From NCBI GenBank assembly GCA_021737185.1, contig JAIPEL010000044.1, positions 1 through 33,236 on the forward strand: a stretch of DNA of 33,236 nucleotides, in the 5' to 3' direction. The notes under the pieces were generated by a model. That model did no database searches and was not told the DNA's origin. It worked only from the letters and a program-made list of their open reading frames with translations. This DNA is from Desulfobacterales bacterium (lineage in GTDB: Bacteria; Desulfobacterota; Desulfobacteria; Desulfobacterales; CAFBRK01). The position numbers were made by a program, and so were the translations under genes. This document shows, piece after piece, positions 22,460 through 29,101 of the stretch (the stretch's first letter is position 1; each line of letters begins with the position of its first letter).

Positions 22460-22485
22460 CCAAGCCGCTATGAAAGGGGTGCGCC

Positions 22486-22716
22486 ATGGCGCGGACGAAA
22501 AAGACAGTGGCAGAGCTTCAGCGCGAAGTCTGGAGGTTGGAAGGAAAATTAAGGGAAACCCAAGAATACGCGAGTTGCTGCCGGGATCTTGCGCGGGAGT
22601 ACCAATCATTGTTGCAGCGGCACGGAATTCTTTCCGGGGCACCGACCCCCAAGGGGCCGGTAAAAATCCCAAAGCATTTAAGCGTGATCGAGGGCGGGCA
22701 ATGCAACCGGAATTAA
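22486..22716 (+). CDS. Unknown small coiled-coil protein
   Basis: This protein of 76 residues (MARTKKTVAELQREVWRLEG...) has GAAAGGGG upstream of ATG 22486. The first 45 residues form a coiled coil; the rest (GAPTPKGPVKIPKHLSVIEG) is flexible and basic. The end overlaps the next start by 16 bases. No family is recognised. Confidence 0.6.
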   Translation: MARTKKTVAELQREVWRLEGKLRETQEYASCCRDLAREYQSLLQRHGILSGAPTPKGPVKIPKHLSVIEGGQCNRN

Positions 22717-22991
22717 CCGACCAAACCGCTATCGACCGCATTCGGAAATGCGCGGCGAAACTGGAAAGCAACGGCGGACCCGTAGCCAAGCAATGGGCCG
22801 GGGCGTTGTACGAGGCGGCAGAGTACGTTGAAAAGAGGATGAAGGCGGTCACGGTACAGGCAGAATGGGCAACCGTTCGGATCGACGTGGCGGACGGAGG
22901 GACAGTCAACTTTTATGAAGGGGGCAATGATGGACAAGGACAGATTCAAAGAGGAAAGCGACATCGAACTTTACAACGAAGCGCTCAATGA
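22701..22991 (+). CDS. Unknown small protein
   Basis: This protein of 96 residues starts at ATG 22701 behind GAGGGCGGGC. It has a helical first half (AIDRIRKCAAKLESNGGPVA, then KQWAGALYEAAEYVEKRMKA) and a strand-like end. The frame overlaps the next gene by about 65 bases. If the downstream start at 22927 is right, one of the two may be shorter in reality. No function is recognised. Confidence 0.5.
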   Translation: MQPELTDQTAIDRIRKCAAKLESNGGPVAKQWAGALYEAAEYVEKRMKAVTVQAEWATVRIDVADGGTVNFYEGGNDGQGQIQRGKRHRTLQRSAQ

Positions 22992-23163
22992 CACCCAATA
23001 CACCTTTGAAGTATTGAGCCTGTTTGCCAATGCTGATCACGGGGAATACGGGCGGCTCTTTTTTGAAACCGAAATGAAGGTTCGGGATTGCCACGACCGC
23101 ATTTCCGAACTGCACAGAAGATGGAGAGAGGAACGGCCCGAGACAGCACCGGCCAGCGAGTAA
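22927..23163 (+). CDS. Unknown small acidic protein
   Basis: This protein of 78 residues starts at ATG 22927 (GAAGGGGGCA upstream); an earlier in-frame ATG at 22915 is less well supported. It is acidic and helical (ESDIELYNEALNDTQYTFEV, then MKVRDCHDRISELHRRWREE). No domain is recognised. A structured GC-rich stretch follows before the protease gene. Confidence 0.55.
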   Translation: MMDKDRFKEESDIELYNEALNDTQYTFEVLSLFANADHGEYGRLFFETEMKVRDCHDRISELHRRWREERPETAPASE

Positions 23164-23165
23164 CC

Positions 23166-23221
23166 GAAACCGGCCCCGGATAGGTCCGGCCGGCCGAAAG
23201 CCGGGCTCCCTACCCGGTTTC
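23166..23221 (+). other. GC-rich structured intergenic element
   Basis: GAAACCGG (23166-23173) pairs with CCGGTTTC (23214-23221), enclosing CCGGA-TAGG-TCCGG (23176-23189) and CCGGC-CGAAA-GCCGG (23190-23204). This is the same closed three-way-junction layout as the leader at 22136-22196, but without a T-tract. It lies between a small gene and the protease gene. It may be an RNA structure or a protein-binding site; its role is unknown. Confidence 0.5.
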
Positions 23222-23255
23222 CGGGGCTTTACCAGGGAGAAAGTGAGGGACTTTC

Positions 23256-23900
23256 ATGGAGCACTCAAAAGATTTTCCAGGCACACTCGATCAGGTTGAA
23301 AAAGCTGTGGTTAAAGTGGCCAAAAAGCAGGGCCAAGGGATTCTGGTCGATAATTGCTGCGTCATCACAGCGGCCCATTGTATTTCCTGGGACACTGACG
23401 GCGGGATGGCCATGGGGGATTTTTATATTGAAGAAATCGAGATGATGGGAAGAAACTTTAAGTTACGTCCAATTGCGGTAGAAGCTGTTGCCGACATCGC
23501 CGTTCTCGGTCCATTGGATAGCCAAGCTGCCTATGAAGAGGTGGAAGACTTTTGTGAGGCCTGCCGCAAAATCACCCCGGTAAAAATCTGCACTGCGGAA
23601 TTTGAACCGCACAAAGACTTCAAGGCATATGTTTTCACCCACGACAAGGGCTGGATCCAAGCAACTGCCCATCACTATCTTTCTGTATACCCAACGCTGT
23701 GGATAACTACTGAAAAACAGATCGATGGAGGAACATCGGGAGGACCTGTTGTAAACGAGAAGGGCGAATTGCTTGGAGTCGTATCATTCAACTCCATAAA
23801 CATAGACGAGTGTACGGGCCAGATCCCACGGGCCTCCCTTGCTTTACCATCATGGATTCTTCAAACCATTTTGCAGCCAGACAGCTTTTTCATTGGATAA
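23256..23900 (+). CDS. Cytoplasmic trypsin-like (S1) serine protease
   Basis: This 214-residue protein has the S1 catalytic triad in order: His 41 in VITAAHCI, Asp 80 in VADIAVL, Ser 161 in DGGTSGGPVV, followed by GELLGVVSF. There is no signal peptide, so the protease would act inside the cell, unusual for this family unless it is part of a regulated or defence system. It has no PDZ or partner domain, and its length equals a bare S1 domain. GGGAGAAAGTGAGG upstream gives the ribosome binding site. It sits between small element genes and the integrase, in the position where satellites keep accessory genes. Substrate and trigger are unknown. A housekeeping HtrA-like role is unlikely here. Confidence 0.85.
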   Translation: MEHSKDFPGTLDQVEKAVVKVAKKQGQGILVDNCCVITAAHCISWDTDGGMAMGDFYIEEIEMMGRNFKLRPIAVEAVADIAVLGPLDSQAAYEEVEDFCEACRKITPVKICTAEFEPHKDFKAYVFTHDKGWIQATAHHYLSVYPTLWITTEKQIDGGTSGGPVVNEKGELLGVVSFNSINIDECTGQIPRASLALPSWILQTILQPDSFFIG

Positions 23901-23914
23901 AAGAGGAGGCGGTT

Positions 23915-25144
23915 ATGGGAGTCAAAGTCAGAGAAAAACCCAAAGGGTCAGGCATCTATTGGGTGTTCATCCACCACCAGGGCCAGCGGAAATCTAAAAG
24001 GATCGGGACGGACCTCGATCTTGCCGTAGAGGTGGCAAAAAAGTTGAAGGCAAAACTCGCCCTCGGGGAGCTGGACCTGTCGAAGCTCTCAGACACCCCG
24101 CCCCCGACCTTCGGGCAGCTTTGCGATCAGTGGCTTGAGCACCACGTCAAGCCGACCAAAAGGGCTACCACCTATGCACGGTATAATTCCTTGCTGCGTA
24201 TGTACCTCAAAAAGCCGATAGGGGACATTCCCATCACCGACCTGAAGCGGGCAGCAGTCCTCAAGGCCCTCCGGGGGGTCCGGTCTGCCGGCCTGTCTCG
24301 AAGCAGCGTTGAAGCAGCCCGAAACGTCATCAGCGGCACCTGTGAATTTGCAATCGATTACGAGCTGCTCACCTCGAACCCCTGCGCCGGCATTATGAAG
24401 CGTATGGGGCTTCAAAGGAAGATGGACCGAAAACCGATCGTGGTATTCACGAAGGAGGAAGTGAGCAAGATCCTCGAGACCTGCAAACGGATCCGGCCCG
24501 ATTTCTATCCCCTCTTCCTGGCGGCTTTCAGGACCGGTATGAGGCTCGGGGAGCTTCTGGCCCTGAAATGGGAAAATATCAACTGGAACGGTCGGTACAT
24601 CGTCATTGAGAGCTCATTTCGAAACAGCAGGCTCACCTCCACGAAGACCGGCAAGGCCCGCAGTGTGGAAATGTCAAACCAGCTCTATGAAGAGTTGAAG
24701 GCCCTTTATGCGAAGCGGAAAAAAGAGGCGCTCAAGGCCGGATCAAACGAGGTTGTGCCTATCGTTTTTCATACCAAGGGGGATTACACCTCTCAGAACA
24801 GCGCCCGGAATATCTGGAGGCGGATTCTGACCAAGGCAAAGCTGGACTATCGAAAACTGCATTGCATCCGGCACACTTTCGCCTCTCTTCTGATCGCTGA
24901 CGGCCACTCCCTGGCCTTCATCAAGGATGCCATGGGGCACGGCTCGATTCAGATCACCGTGGACGTGTACGGACACCTTCTTCCCTCCGAAAGCAGGGGC
25001 GCCGTCAACACTTTGGATGACGCGCCCAAACGCACCCTATCCGCACCCGCCGAAAATGAAAATGCCGCAACCCAAGAGGATTACGGCATAATTCCAAGTG
25101 TGGTGGCGATGCAGGGATTTGAACCCCGGACGCTGCGGATATGA
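23915..25144 (+). CDS. Tyrosine recombinase / integrase
   Basis: This integrase of 409 residues starts at ATG 23915 behind GAGGAGG. The N-terminus has an arm-binding and SAM-like core-binding domain (about 1-170). The catalytic domain shows Arg 210 (RTGMRLGELLALKW), Lys 244 (TSTKTGKARS), His 316/Arg 319 (HCIRHTFASLL), His 342 (MGHGSIQ) and the nucleophile Tyr 352 (VYGHLL). Its last 15 codons (25101-25144) lie inside the tRNA-Met gene, antisense to it; the stop codon overlaps the anticodon. Integration therefore gives it a chromosomal tail, FEPRTLRI, while the excised circle would encode a different tail (TAIEP then stop; see findings). It would integrate at the tRNA 3' end. Confidence 0.95.
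   Translation: MGVKVREKPKGSGIYWVFIHHQGQRKSKRIGTDLDLAVEVAKKLKAKLALGELDLSKLSDTPPPTFGQLCDQWLEHHVKPTKRATTYARYNSLLRMYLKKPIGDIPITDLKRAAVLKALRGVRSAGLSRSSVEAARNVISGTCEFAIDYELLTSNPCAGIMKRMGLQRKMDRKPIVVFTKEEVSKILETCKRIRPDFYPLFLAAFRTGMRLGELLALKWENINWNGRYIVIESSFRNSRLTSTKTGKARSVEMSNQLYEELKALYAKRKKEALKAGSNEVVPIVFHTKGDYTSQNSARNIWRRILTKAKLDYRKLHCIRHTFASLLIADGHSLAFIKDAMGHGSIQITVDVYGHLLPSESRGAVNTLDDAPKRTLSAPAENENAATQEDYGIIPSVVAMQGFEPRTLRI
25101..25117. repeat. attR (right copy of the 17-bp attachment core)
   Basis: TGGTGGCGATGCAGGGA is the 3' end of tRNA-Met (minus strand) and is identical to 10784-10800. The element's integrase frame runs through it. Confidence 0.9.
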
Positions 25145-25177
25145 GCCGCATGCTCTGACCAACTGAGCTACATCGCC
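25101..25177 (-). tRNA. tRNA-Met (CAT), elongator type, with encoded CCA
   Basis: Read on the minus strand: acceptor GGCGATG pairs CATCGCC, D-arm GCTC...GAGC, anticodon stem TGCGG/CCGCA with loop CTCATAT (anticodon CAT at 25143-25141), T-arm CGGGG-TTCAAAT-CCCTG, discriminator A and CCA. Length 77. Elongator Met is preferred because the 1-72 pair is G-C, unlike the initiator's mismatched C-A. A CAT tRNA modified for Ile (tRNA-Ile2) cannot be excluded by eye. It is the integration site of the element. Confidence 0.95.
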
Positions 25178-25257
25178 ACAAAATTTCGAGCGTCGGGCAG
25201 CCCGCTCGAAAAAGATAGACCGCGTCTGTTAGCAATTGTTTGCCGATCCGTCAAGCG

Positions 25258-25299
25258 ATAAAATCGCTGCGCAATTTTATAAAAAGCGGCTGCGCAGCC
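25258..25299. repeat. Two-hairpin palindromic repeat, divergent copy C
   Basis: ATAAAATCGC-TGC-GCAATTTTAT (one mismatch) is followed at the same distance by a perfect palindrome, GGCTGCGCAGCC (25288-25299). The first hairpin matches copies A and B, and the second hairpin has a different sequence. This suggests that the second palindrome is free to vary. Confidence 0.65.
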
Positions 25300-25345
25300 T
25301 ACCTTGGGGGACGCTTCTAAAATGACCGGGGGATATCCCCATAGG

Positions 25346-25378
25346 AAAAGGGCGGCCGGCAGACCGCCCTTTTTTTTC
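25346..25378 (+). terminator. Bidirectional intrinsic terminator
   Basis: GGGCGG (25350-25355), an 8-base loop, then CCGCCC (25364-25369) followed by TTTTTTTT on the plus strand; on the minus strand the stem is followed by TTTT. It can end both the integrase read-through transcript and the leftward DUF3426 operon. Confidence 0.85.
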
Positions 25379-25414
25379 ATTCAGCACCGGTGAGCTCAGG
25401 AATCACTCATTCCC

Positions 25415-27376
25415 TTACTGGGCGGGAAACGATGTCCCCGGCTCCACGATGAACTCTTCCAGGTTGGCAGGAAGATCGTTGAAAACGATCATGAACGGCA
25501 GCGCCTGGTTCGGTGCGACGTTCATATTCGACTTTTTCTCCCCGCCCCGATTGTTTAGGGCCTTGGAAATCTGTTCCATGTCCATGGTGGAAAGCTGCTC
25601 GCCGGTCAGGACGTTGCCGGCAAACACGGTCTTGGCTTGCACCGCTTTTCCGCCGGCAAAAAGTTTGCCCGAAATGCTGATGAAATTGCGCGCCCCGTCG
25701 TGGTTGTTTCGAACCTGACCCGTGATGACGAACAATTTGCCGGCCTTGTCGTTTTCCACGAACTTGCTTCGCACCGTTGCCTGCGTCACATCGATTCGGT
25801 TGACGTCTTCCGGTTCCGGGCTGATCAGGTCGCTGACATAAGGAATCCGGATCCCCATGGTGTCTACTGCGTAATAGCCTCCACCCAGCAGCACCACCAG
25901 CAAAAAAAGGACGACCACCGCTTTGGAGGTCTTTTTGGGGGTCTTGGGGGTTTTTTTCTTGGCCTCCTTGGCCTCCATTTTGGCCTTTGTCTTGGCTTCC
26001 TTCTCAGCTTTTTTCCTGGCTTTTTTGTCGAGGGGAGCAACCTCCTCCTCGAGCTCTTCGAGGGCGGCCTCCTCGCGCTCCAAGGTCTCCATGTCGATGG
26101 TTTCGGCAAAAGTCGCCGGCGCCTCTTCGGTGGAGGCGTCGATGTCTTCCAGCTCCTCGACTTCCTCGATTTCCTCGACTTCTTCCTCCCCGAAATCGAT
26201 ATCCAGATCTTCGGTATGAAGGTCTAACTCCATTTCCTCGGATCTTTCCTCCGACGCGGCCTCGGGCTCTTCCTCCATATCCAGGTCCATGTCGAGGTCG
26301 AACTGCTGGGAAGGCATTTCGGCAGCGCCTTCTTCCTCCTCCTCCCCGAGCATCGTTTCGATGTCGGACAGATCGATTTCTTCTTCGCCGACGTCCAGAT
26401 TCATATCGTCATCGGCGGGTTCTTCCACCGGCTCGAGCTCAAGGTCAAGCTCCAGGTCGCTCACGTCCACTTCCGACTCTGGTTCTTCAGAATCGAGAAC
26501 GCTTTCAAGGTCGGAAATGTCGATCTCTTCTTCGGCAGTCCCTGCCGGAGGTTTTTCTTCTTCACCACCCAACTCCAGATCCAGGTCCCCGAGGTCGAGC
26601 TCGTCTTCGGATCCGGCCCCCTTCATTTCCTCTGCCGGGGCCTCTTCCTCGGCTTCGCCGCCCAGGTCAAAATCCAGCTCCCCAAGATCCAGCTCGTCTT
26701 CGGATCCGGCCCCCTCCATTTCCTCTGCCGGCGCTTCTTCCTCGGCTTCGCCGCCCAAGTCCAGATCCAGGTCCCCAAGATCCAGCTCGTCTTCGGCCCC
26801 GGCCTCCTCCATTTCCTCTGCCGGGGCTTCTTCCTCGGCTTCGCCGCCCAGGTCAAAATCCAGCTCCCCAAGATCCAGCTCGTCTTCGGATCCGGCCCCT
26901 TCCATTTCCTCTGCCGGCGCTTCTTCCTCGGGTTCGCCGCCCAGGTCCAGATCCAGGTCCCCAAAATCCAGCTCGTCTTCGGCCCCGGCCCCCTTCATTT
27001 CCTCTGCCGGGGCTTCTTCCTCGGCTTCGCCGCCCAGGTCCAGATCCAGATCCCCCAAGTCGAGATCTTCTTCTTCCTTTTCTTCGTCGCCGATATCGAG
27101 CCCGATATCCAGATCGCCTTCATCCGTCCCGCCTTCCTCTTCAAAGCCGCCCAAGCCGACTTCCGGTTCCTCAGAATGTGAGGGCTCCGCTTCGAGGGAA
27201 GAGGAAATATCTTTTTCAACGGCCGGTTCCGCAGGCGGCGCCTCAGCAGTCGGCACCGGGGGAAATGCCGTGAAAATGTGTTGGCATTTTGAGCAACGGA
27301 CTTTGGAGCCGGCCGGCTTTAAAAGGCTTTCATCAAGATTGAAGGCCGTTTTGCACTGCTCGCAGGTAATAATCAT
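25415..27376 (-). CDS. Zinc-ribbon, acidic-repeat, single-pass DUF3426 protein
   Basis: This 653-residue protein starts with an MJ0042-type zinc ribbon (CEQCKTAF..., CSKCQHIF; Cys 5, 8, 28, 31). Residues about 104-275 are five or more tandem units of 31 residues (DELDLGDLDLDLGGE-AEEEAPAEEM-type), extremely acidic. More acidic sequence follows to about 440, then a Lys-rich stretch (about 450-480), one transmembrane helix (about 485-503) and a C-terminal DUF3426 domain (GKLFVITGQVRNNHDGARNF). The protein is thus anchored in the inner membrane with the acidic region in the cytoplasm. Such proteins are common in Desulfobacterota but their role is not known. GAGGGTGAGAC precedes ATG 27376. It follows hpt by 16 bases, in one operon. 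Confidence 0.88.
   Translation of the reverse strand: MIITCEQCKTAFNLDESLLKPAGSKVRCSKCQHIFTAFPPVPTAEAPPAEPAVEKDISSSLEAEPSHSEEPEVGLGGFEEEGGTDEGDLDIGLDIGDEEKEEEDLDLGDLDLDLGGEAEEEAPAEEMKGAGAEDELDFGDLDLDLGGEPEEEAPAEEMEGAGSEDELDLGELDFDLGGEAEEEAPAEEMEEAGAEDELDLGDLDLDLGGEAEEEAPAEEMEGAGSEDELDLGELDFDLGGEAEEEAPAEEMKGAGSEDELDLGDLDLELGGEEEKPPAGTAEEEIDISDLESVLDSEEPESEVDVSDLELDLELEPVEEPADDDMNLDVGEEEIDLSDIETMLGEEEEEGAAEMPSQQFDLDMDLDMEEEPEAASEERSEEMELDLHTEDLDIDFGEEEVEEIEEVEELEDIDASTEEAPATFAETIDMETLEREEAALEELEEEVAPLDKKARKKAEKEAKTKAKMEAKEAKKKTPKTPKKTSKAVVVLFLLVVLLGGGYYAVDTMGIRIPYVSDLISPEPEDVNRIDVTQATVRSKFVENDKAGKLFVITGQVRNNHDGARNFISISGKLFAGGKAVQAKTVFAGNVLTGEQLSTMDMEQISKALNNRGGEKKSNMNVAPNQALPFMIVFNDLPANLEEFIVEPGTSFPAQ
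26552..27067 (-). repeat. 93-bp tandem coding repeat array
   Basis: The DNA coding residues 104-275 of the DUF3426 protein is about five and a half copies of a 93-bp unit, each 31 codons, differing by a few substitutions. Alternate units share GELDFDL versus GDLDLDL, so duplication may have happened in two-unit steps. It is coding, in frame, and not a CRISPR array. Confidence 0.9.
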
Positions 27377-27392
27377 GTCTCACCCTCGCTGA

Positions 27393-27914
27393 TTACTTTT
27401 TCAGGTGGTATACCGCCGGCAAATGCCTGAAATCTTCTGCGCAGTCAAGTCCGTAGCCGACCAGAAATCCTTCCTGCACGACATGGCAGGCATAATCGAC
27501 ATGAACATCGATCTGGCGTCTTTCGCGCTTGTCGACCAGTGCACAAATCCTCACCGATGCCGGCCCAAGCCCGTTTAGATAGTCAAGGATCCACCGCAAC
27601 GTTACTCCCGAATCGACGATGTCCTCCACGACCAGGACATCTTCTCCATTGATATCGATTTCCAGTCCTTTGGTCAAACAGACGGTGCCGGAAGAAGACG
27701 TTTCGTCGCCGTATGAGGCCGTCCGGATGAAATCGATTTTCACCGGAATCGTCAATTGCCGGATCAGGTCGGAGAGAAACACGAATGCACCCTTGAGCAC
27801 CCCGACAAGAATCGGCTTTCGATGCCGGTAGTCCGCAGAAATTCGCTTGGCAATTCCGGCAACCGATTTTTCTAAATCTTCTTTGCTAAGGACAGGAATG
27901 AGTTCAGGCATCAT
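27393..27914 (-). CDS. hpt: Hypoxanthine phosphoribosyltransferase
   Basis: This purine-salvage enzyme transfers a phosphoribosyl group from PRPP to hypoxanthine/guanine. The PRPP motif VLVVEDIVDSGVTL (about residues 93-106) is exact, and ILVGVLKGAFVFLSDLIRQL near residue 40 is typical of the family. Length 173 matches bacterial HPRTs (about 175-180). ATG 27914 is chosen; a TTG six bases earlier and a second ATG at 27911 are in frame. It is 16 bases ahead of the DUF3426 gene on the minus strand, so they are probably cotranscribed. Confidence 0.95.
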   Translation of the reverse strand: MMPELIPVLSKEDLEKSVAGIAKRISADYRHRKPILVGVLKGAFVFLSDLIRQLTIPVKIDFIRTASYGDETSSSGTVCLTKGLEIDINGEDVLVVEDIVDSGVTLRWILDYLNGLGPASVRICALVDKRERRQIDVHVDYACHVVQEGFLVGYGLDCAEDFRHLPAVYHLKK

Positions 27915-28022
27915 CACCAAACAGCGTGTGGAGGCGGCATCGCGCAGCTCCGCCTCCGTGCATGGCCTCCATTTCGGGCCAAGCTACCCCGGATGAGATC
28001 ACTTGTCAATAAAATTAATCTC

Positions 28023-28949
28023 TTACAGGCCTGTTTCAGCCAGCTGCGCGATCAATTTTTTCTGCTGCTCTGTGAGCTTTTTCGGCATGTTGACAAGAAC
28101 ACGGACGTAGAGATCTCCGCTGCCGCTGCCTTTCATGTGAGGAATTCCGCGGCGGGGAATGCGCATTTTGGTTTGGTGACGTGTTCCCGGAGGGATTTTC
28201 ATGTTCAAGGATTTTCCCTCAAACAGGGGGACCTCGATTGTCGTCCCGAGAAGCGCTTCGGTAAGCTTGATCTCCCGGTTGACGATCAAGTCGTTTCCTT
28301 CGATGCTGTAAACGGGATCCTCAAGAACCTTTGCCTGAATGAACAGGTCTCCGGCCGGCCCGCCGTATGGGCTTTGCTCTCCTTTTCCGGACAGGCGAAG
28401 CTTTTTCCCGGTGGTCATTCCCTTGGGGATCTTGACCGTCAGACTTTCGGTTCTTCCGCCGTGCTGGAAATTGACGGCCTTTTCAGCCCCCAGGACCACC
28501 TCTCGGACGGTCAAGGGAATCTCGTACACCAGGTCCGACCCTTTGATCTGCTGGGCATGCTGCCCCCCTCCGCCAAAGGAAGCCCCGCCAAAAGGCGAAC
28601 CTCCGAATGAAAACCGCGTTCCGCTCCGCCGCCCCCCTCCGAATGCGTTGCCGCCAATGCCGAACTCCCTGAGGATGTCCGAAAAGTCGAATCCCTTGAA
28701 AATGTCTTCCTGGCTGTAGCGCTGGCGGAAGCCCGAACTTCCGAATTGATCATACTCCTTGCGCTTTTCAGGATCACTGAGCACCGCGTAGGCTTCACTG
28801 ATCTGCTTGAACTTTTCCTCCGACCCCTTGTCGCCTTTTGCATGGTCGGGGTGATATTTCATCGCCAGCTTCCGGTAGGCTTTTTTGATCTCGCTTTCGG
28901 AAGCGTTTTTGTCGACGCCCAAAATTTTGTAATAGTCTTTATCGGCCAT
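28023..28949 (-). CDS. DnaJ-class cochaperone without zinc finger (CbpA-like)
   Basis: This protein of 308 residues has an N-terminal J-domain ([23 protein letters not shown] in KYHPDHAKG), a Gly/Phe-rich linker ([15 protein letters not shown]) and two beta-domains of the DnaJ C-terminal type ([44 protein letters not shown]). It lacks the four CxxCxGxG zinc motifs of DnaJ, so it is CbpA-like, a type II J-protein working with DnaK. ATG 28949 (MADKDYY) is preferred because AAGGAGG lies upstream and residues before it are not conserved. It probably heads the operon with hpt and the DUF3426 gene. Confidence 0.92.
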   Translation of the reverse strand: MADKDYYKILGVDKNASESEIKKAYRKLAMKYHPDHAKGDKGSEEKFKQISEAYAVLSDPEKRKEYDQFGSSGFRQRYSQEDIFKGFDFSDILREFGIGGNAFGGGRRSGTRFSFGGSPFGGASFGGGGQHAQQIKGSDLVYEIPLTVREVVLGAEKAVNFQHGGRTESLTVKIPKGMTTGKKLRLSGKGEQSPYGGPAGDLFIQAKVLEDPVYSIEGNDLIVNREIKLTEALLGTTIEVPLFEGKSLNMKIPPGTRHQTKMRIPRRGIPHMKGSGSGDLYVRVLVNMPKKLTEQQKKLIAQLAETGL

Positions 28950-29101
28950 ACGCCTCTTGATCTCCCTCCTTTTCGCCTTAGCCTCCGGCAAAGTCGGCGG
29001 CTATGGCGCATCGAATCGAGGCAGCAAATTTATTCAATATTCTGCAATTTCACAGTGTTAACTATAATAACCCGTTTCCGAACTGTCAAGCGGCCCTTCC
29101 A

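Larger units (their letters stand above)
10784..25117 (+). mobile_element. Integrated phage-satellite-like element in tRNA-Met
   Basis: The boundaries are a 17-bp exact direct repeat (10784-10800 and 25101-25117). The right copy is the last 17 bases of tRNA-Met, and a tyrosine integrase lies immediately inside it. Contents: XRE and RHH regulators, an AlpA/Xis-like protein, a replisome-organizer-like protein, a T7-gp4-like primase-helicase, a TerS-like HTH protein, about a dozen small unknown proteins, secreted cargo and a trypsin-like protease. No capsid, portal, large terminase, tail or lysis gene could be recognised. The size (14.3 kb), own replication and integration, TerS without TerL and lack of structural genes resemble PICI-type satellites. 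A decayed prophage or plasmid-like integrative element is the main alternative, but the operons are intact with no frameshifts seen. Confidence 0.85.
25178..25414. other. Intergenic region with repeat copy C and terminator
   Basis: About 237 bases between tRNA-Met and the DUF3426 gene. It holds the third copy of the two-hairpin repeat (25258-25299) and a bidirectional terminator (25346-25378). It should also include the tRNA's promoter, which I could not define. Open frames on the minus strand here are shadows of the tRNA and the palindromes. Confidence 0.6.

Noticed and set aside
25005..25235. Minus-strand frames over the tRNA-Met gene
   Set aside because: The tRNA cloverleaf is complete and accounts for the sequence; open frames here are accidental.
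26552..27067. Tandem 93-bp repeats considered as a CRISPR array
   Set aside because: The units are contiguous, in frame with a gene, and vary by coding substitutions; there are no spacers and no cas genes.
25987..27392. Long plus-strand open frames (Pro/Arg-rich and Ser-rich) opposite the DUF3426 gene
   Set aside because: They are the shadow of the acidic repeat array on the other strand: GAG/GAA and GAC codons read as Ser or Arg runs. There are no ribosome binding sites and no family resemblance.
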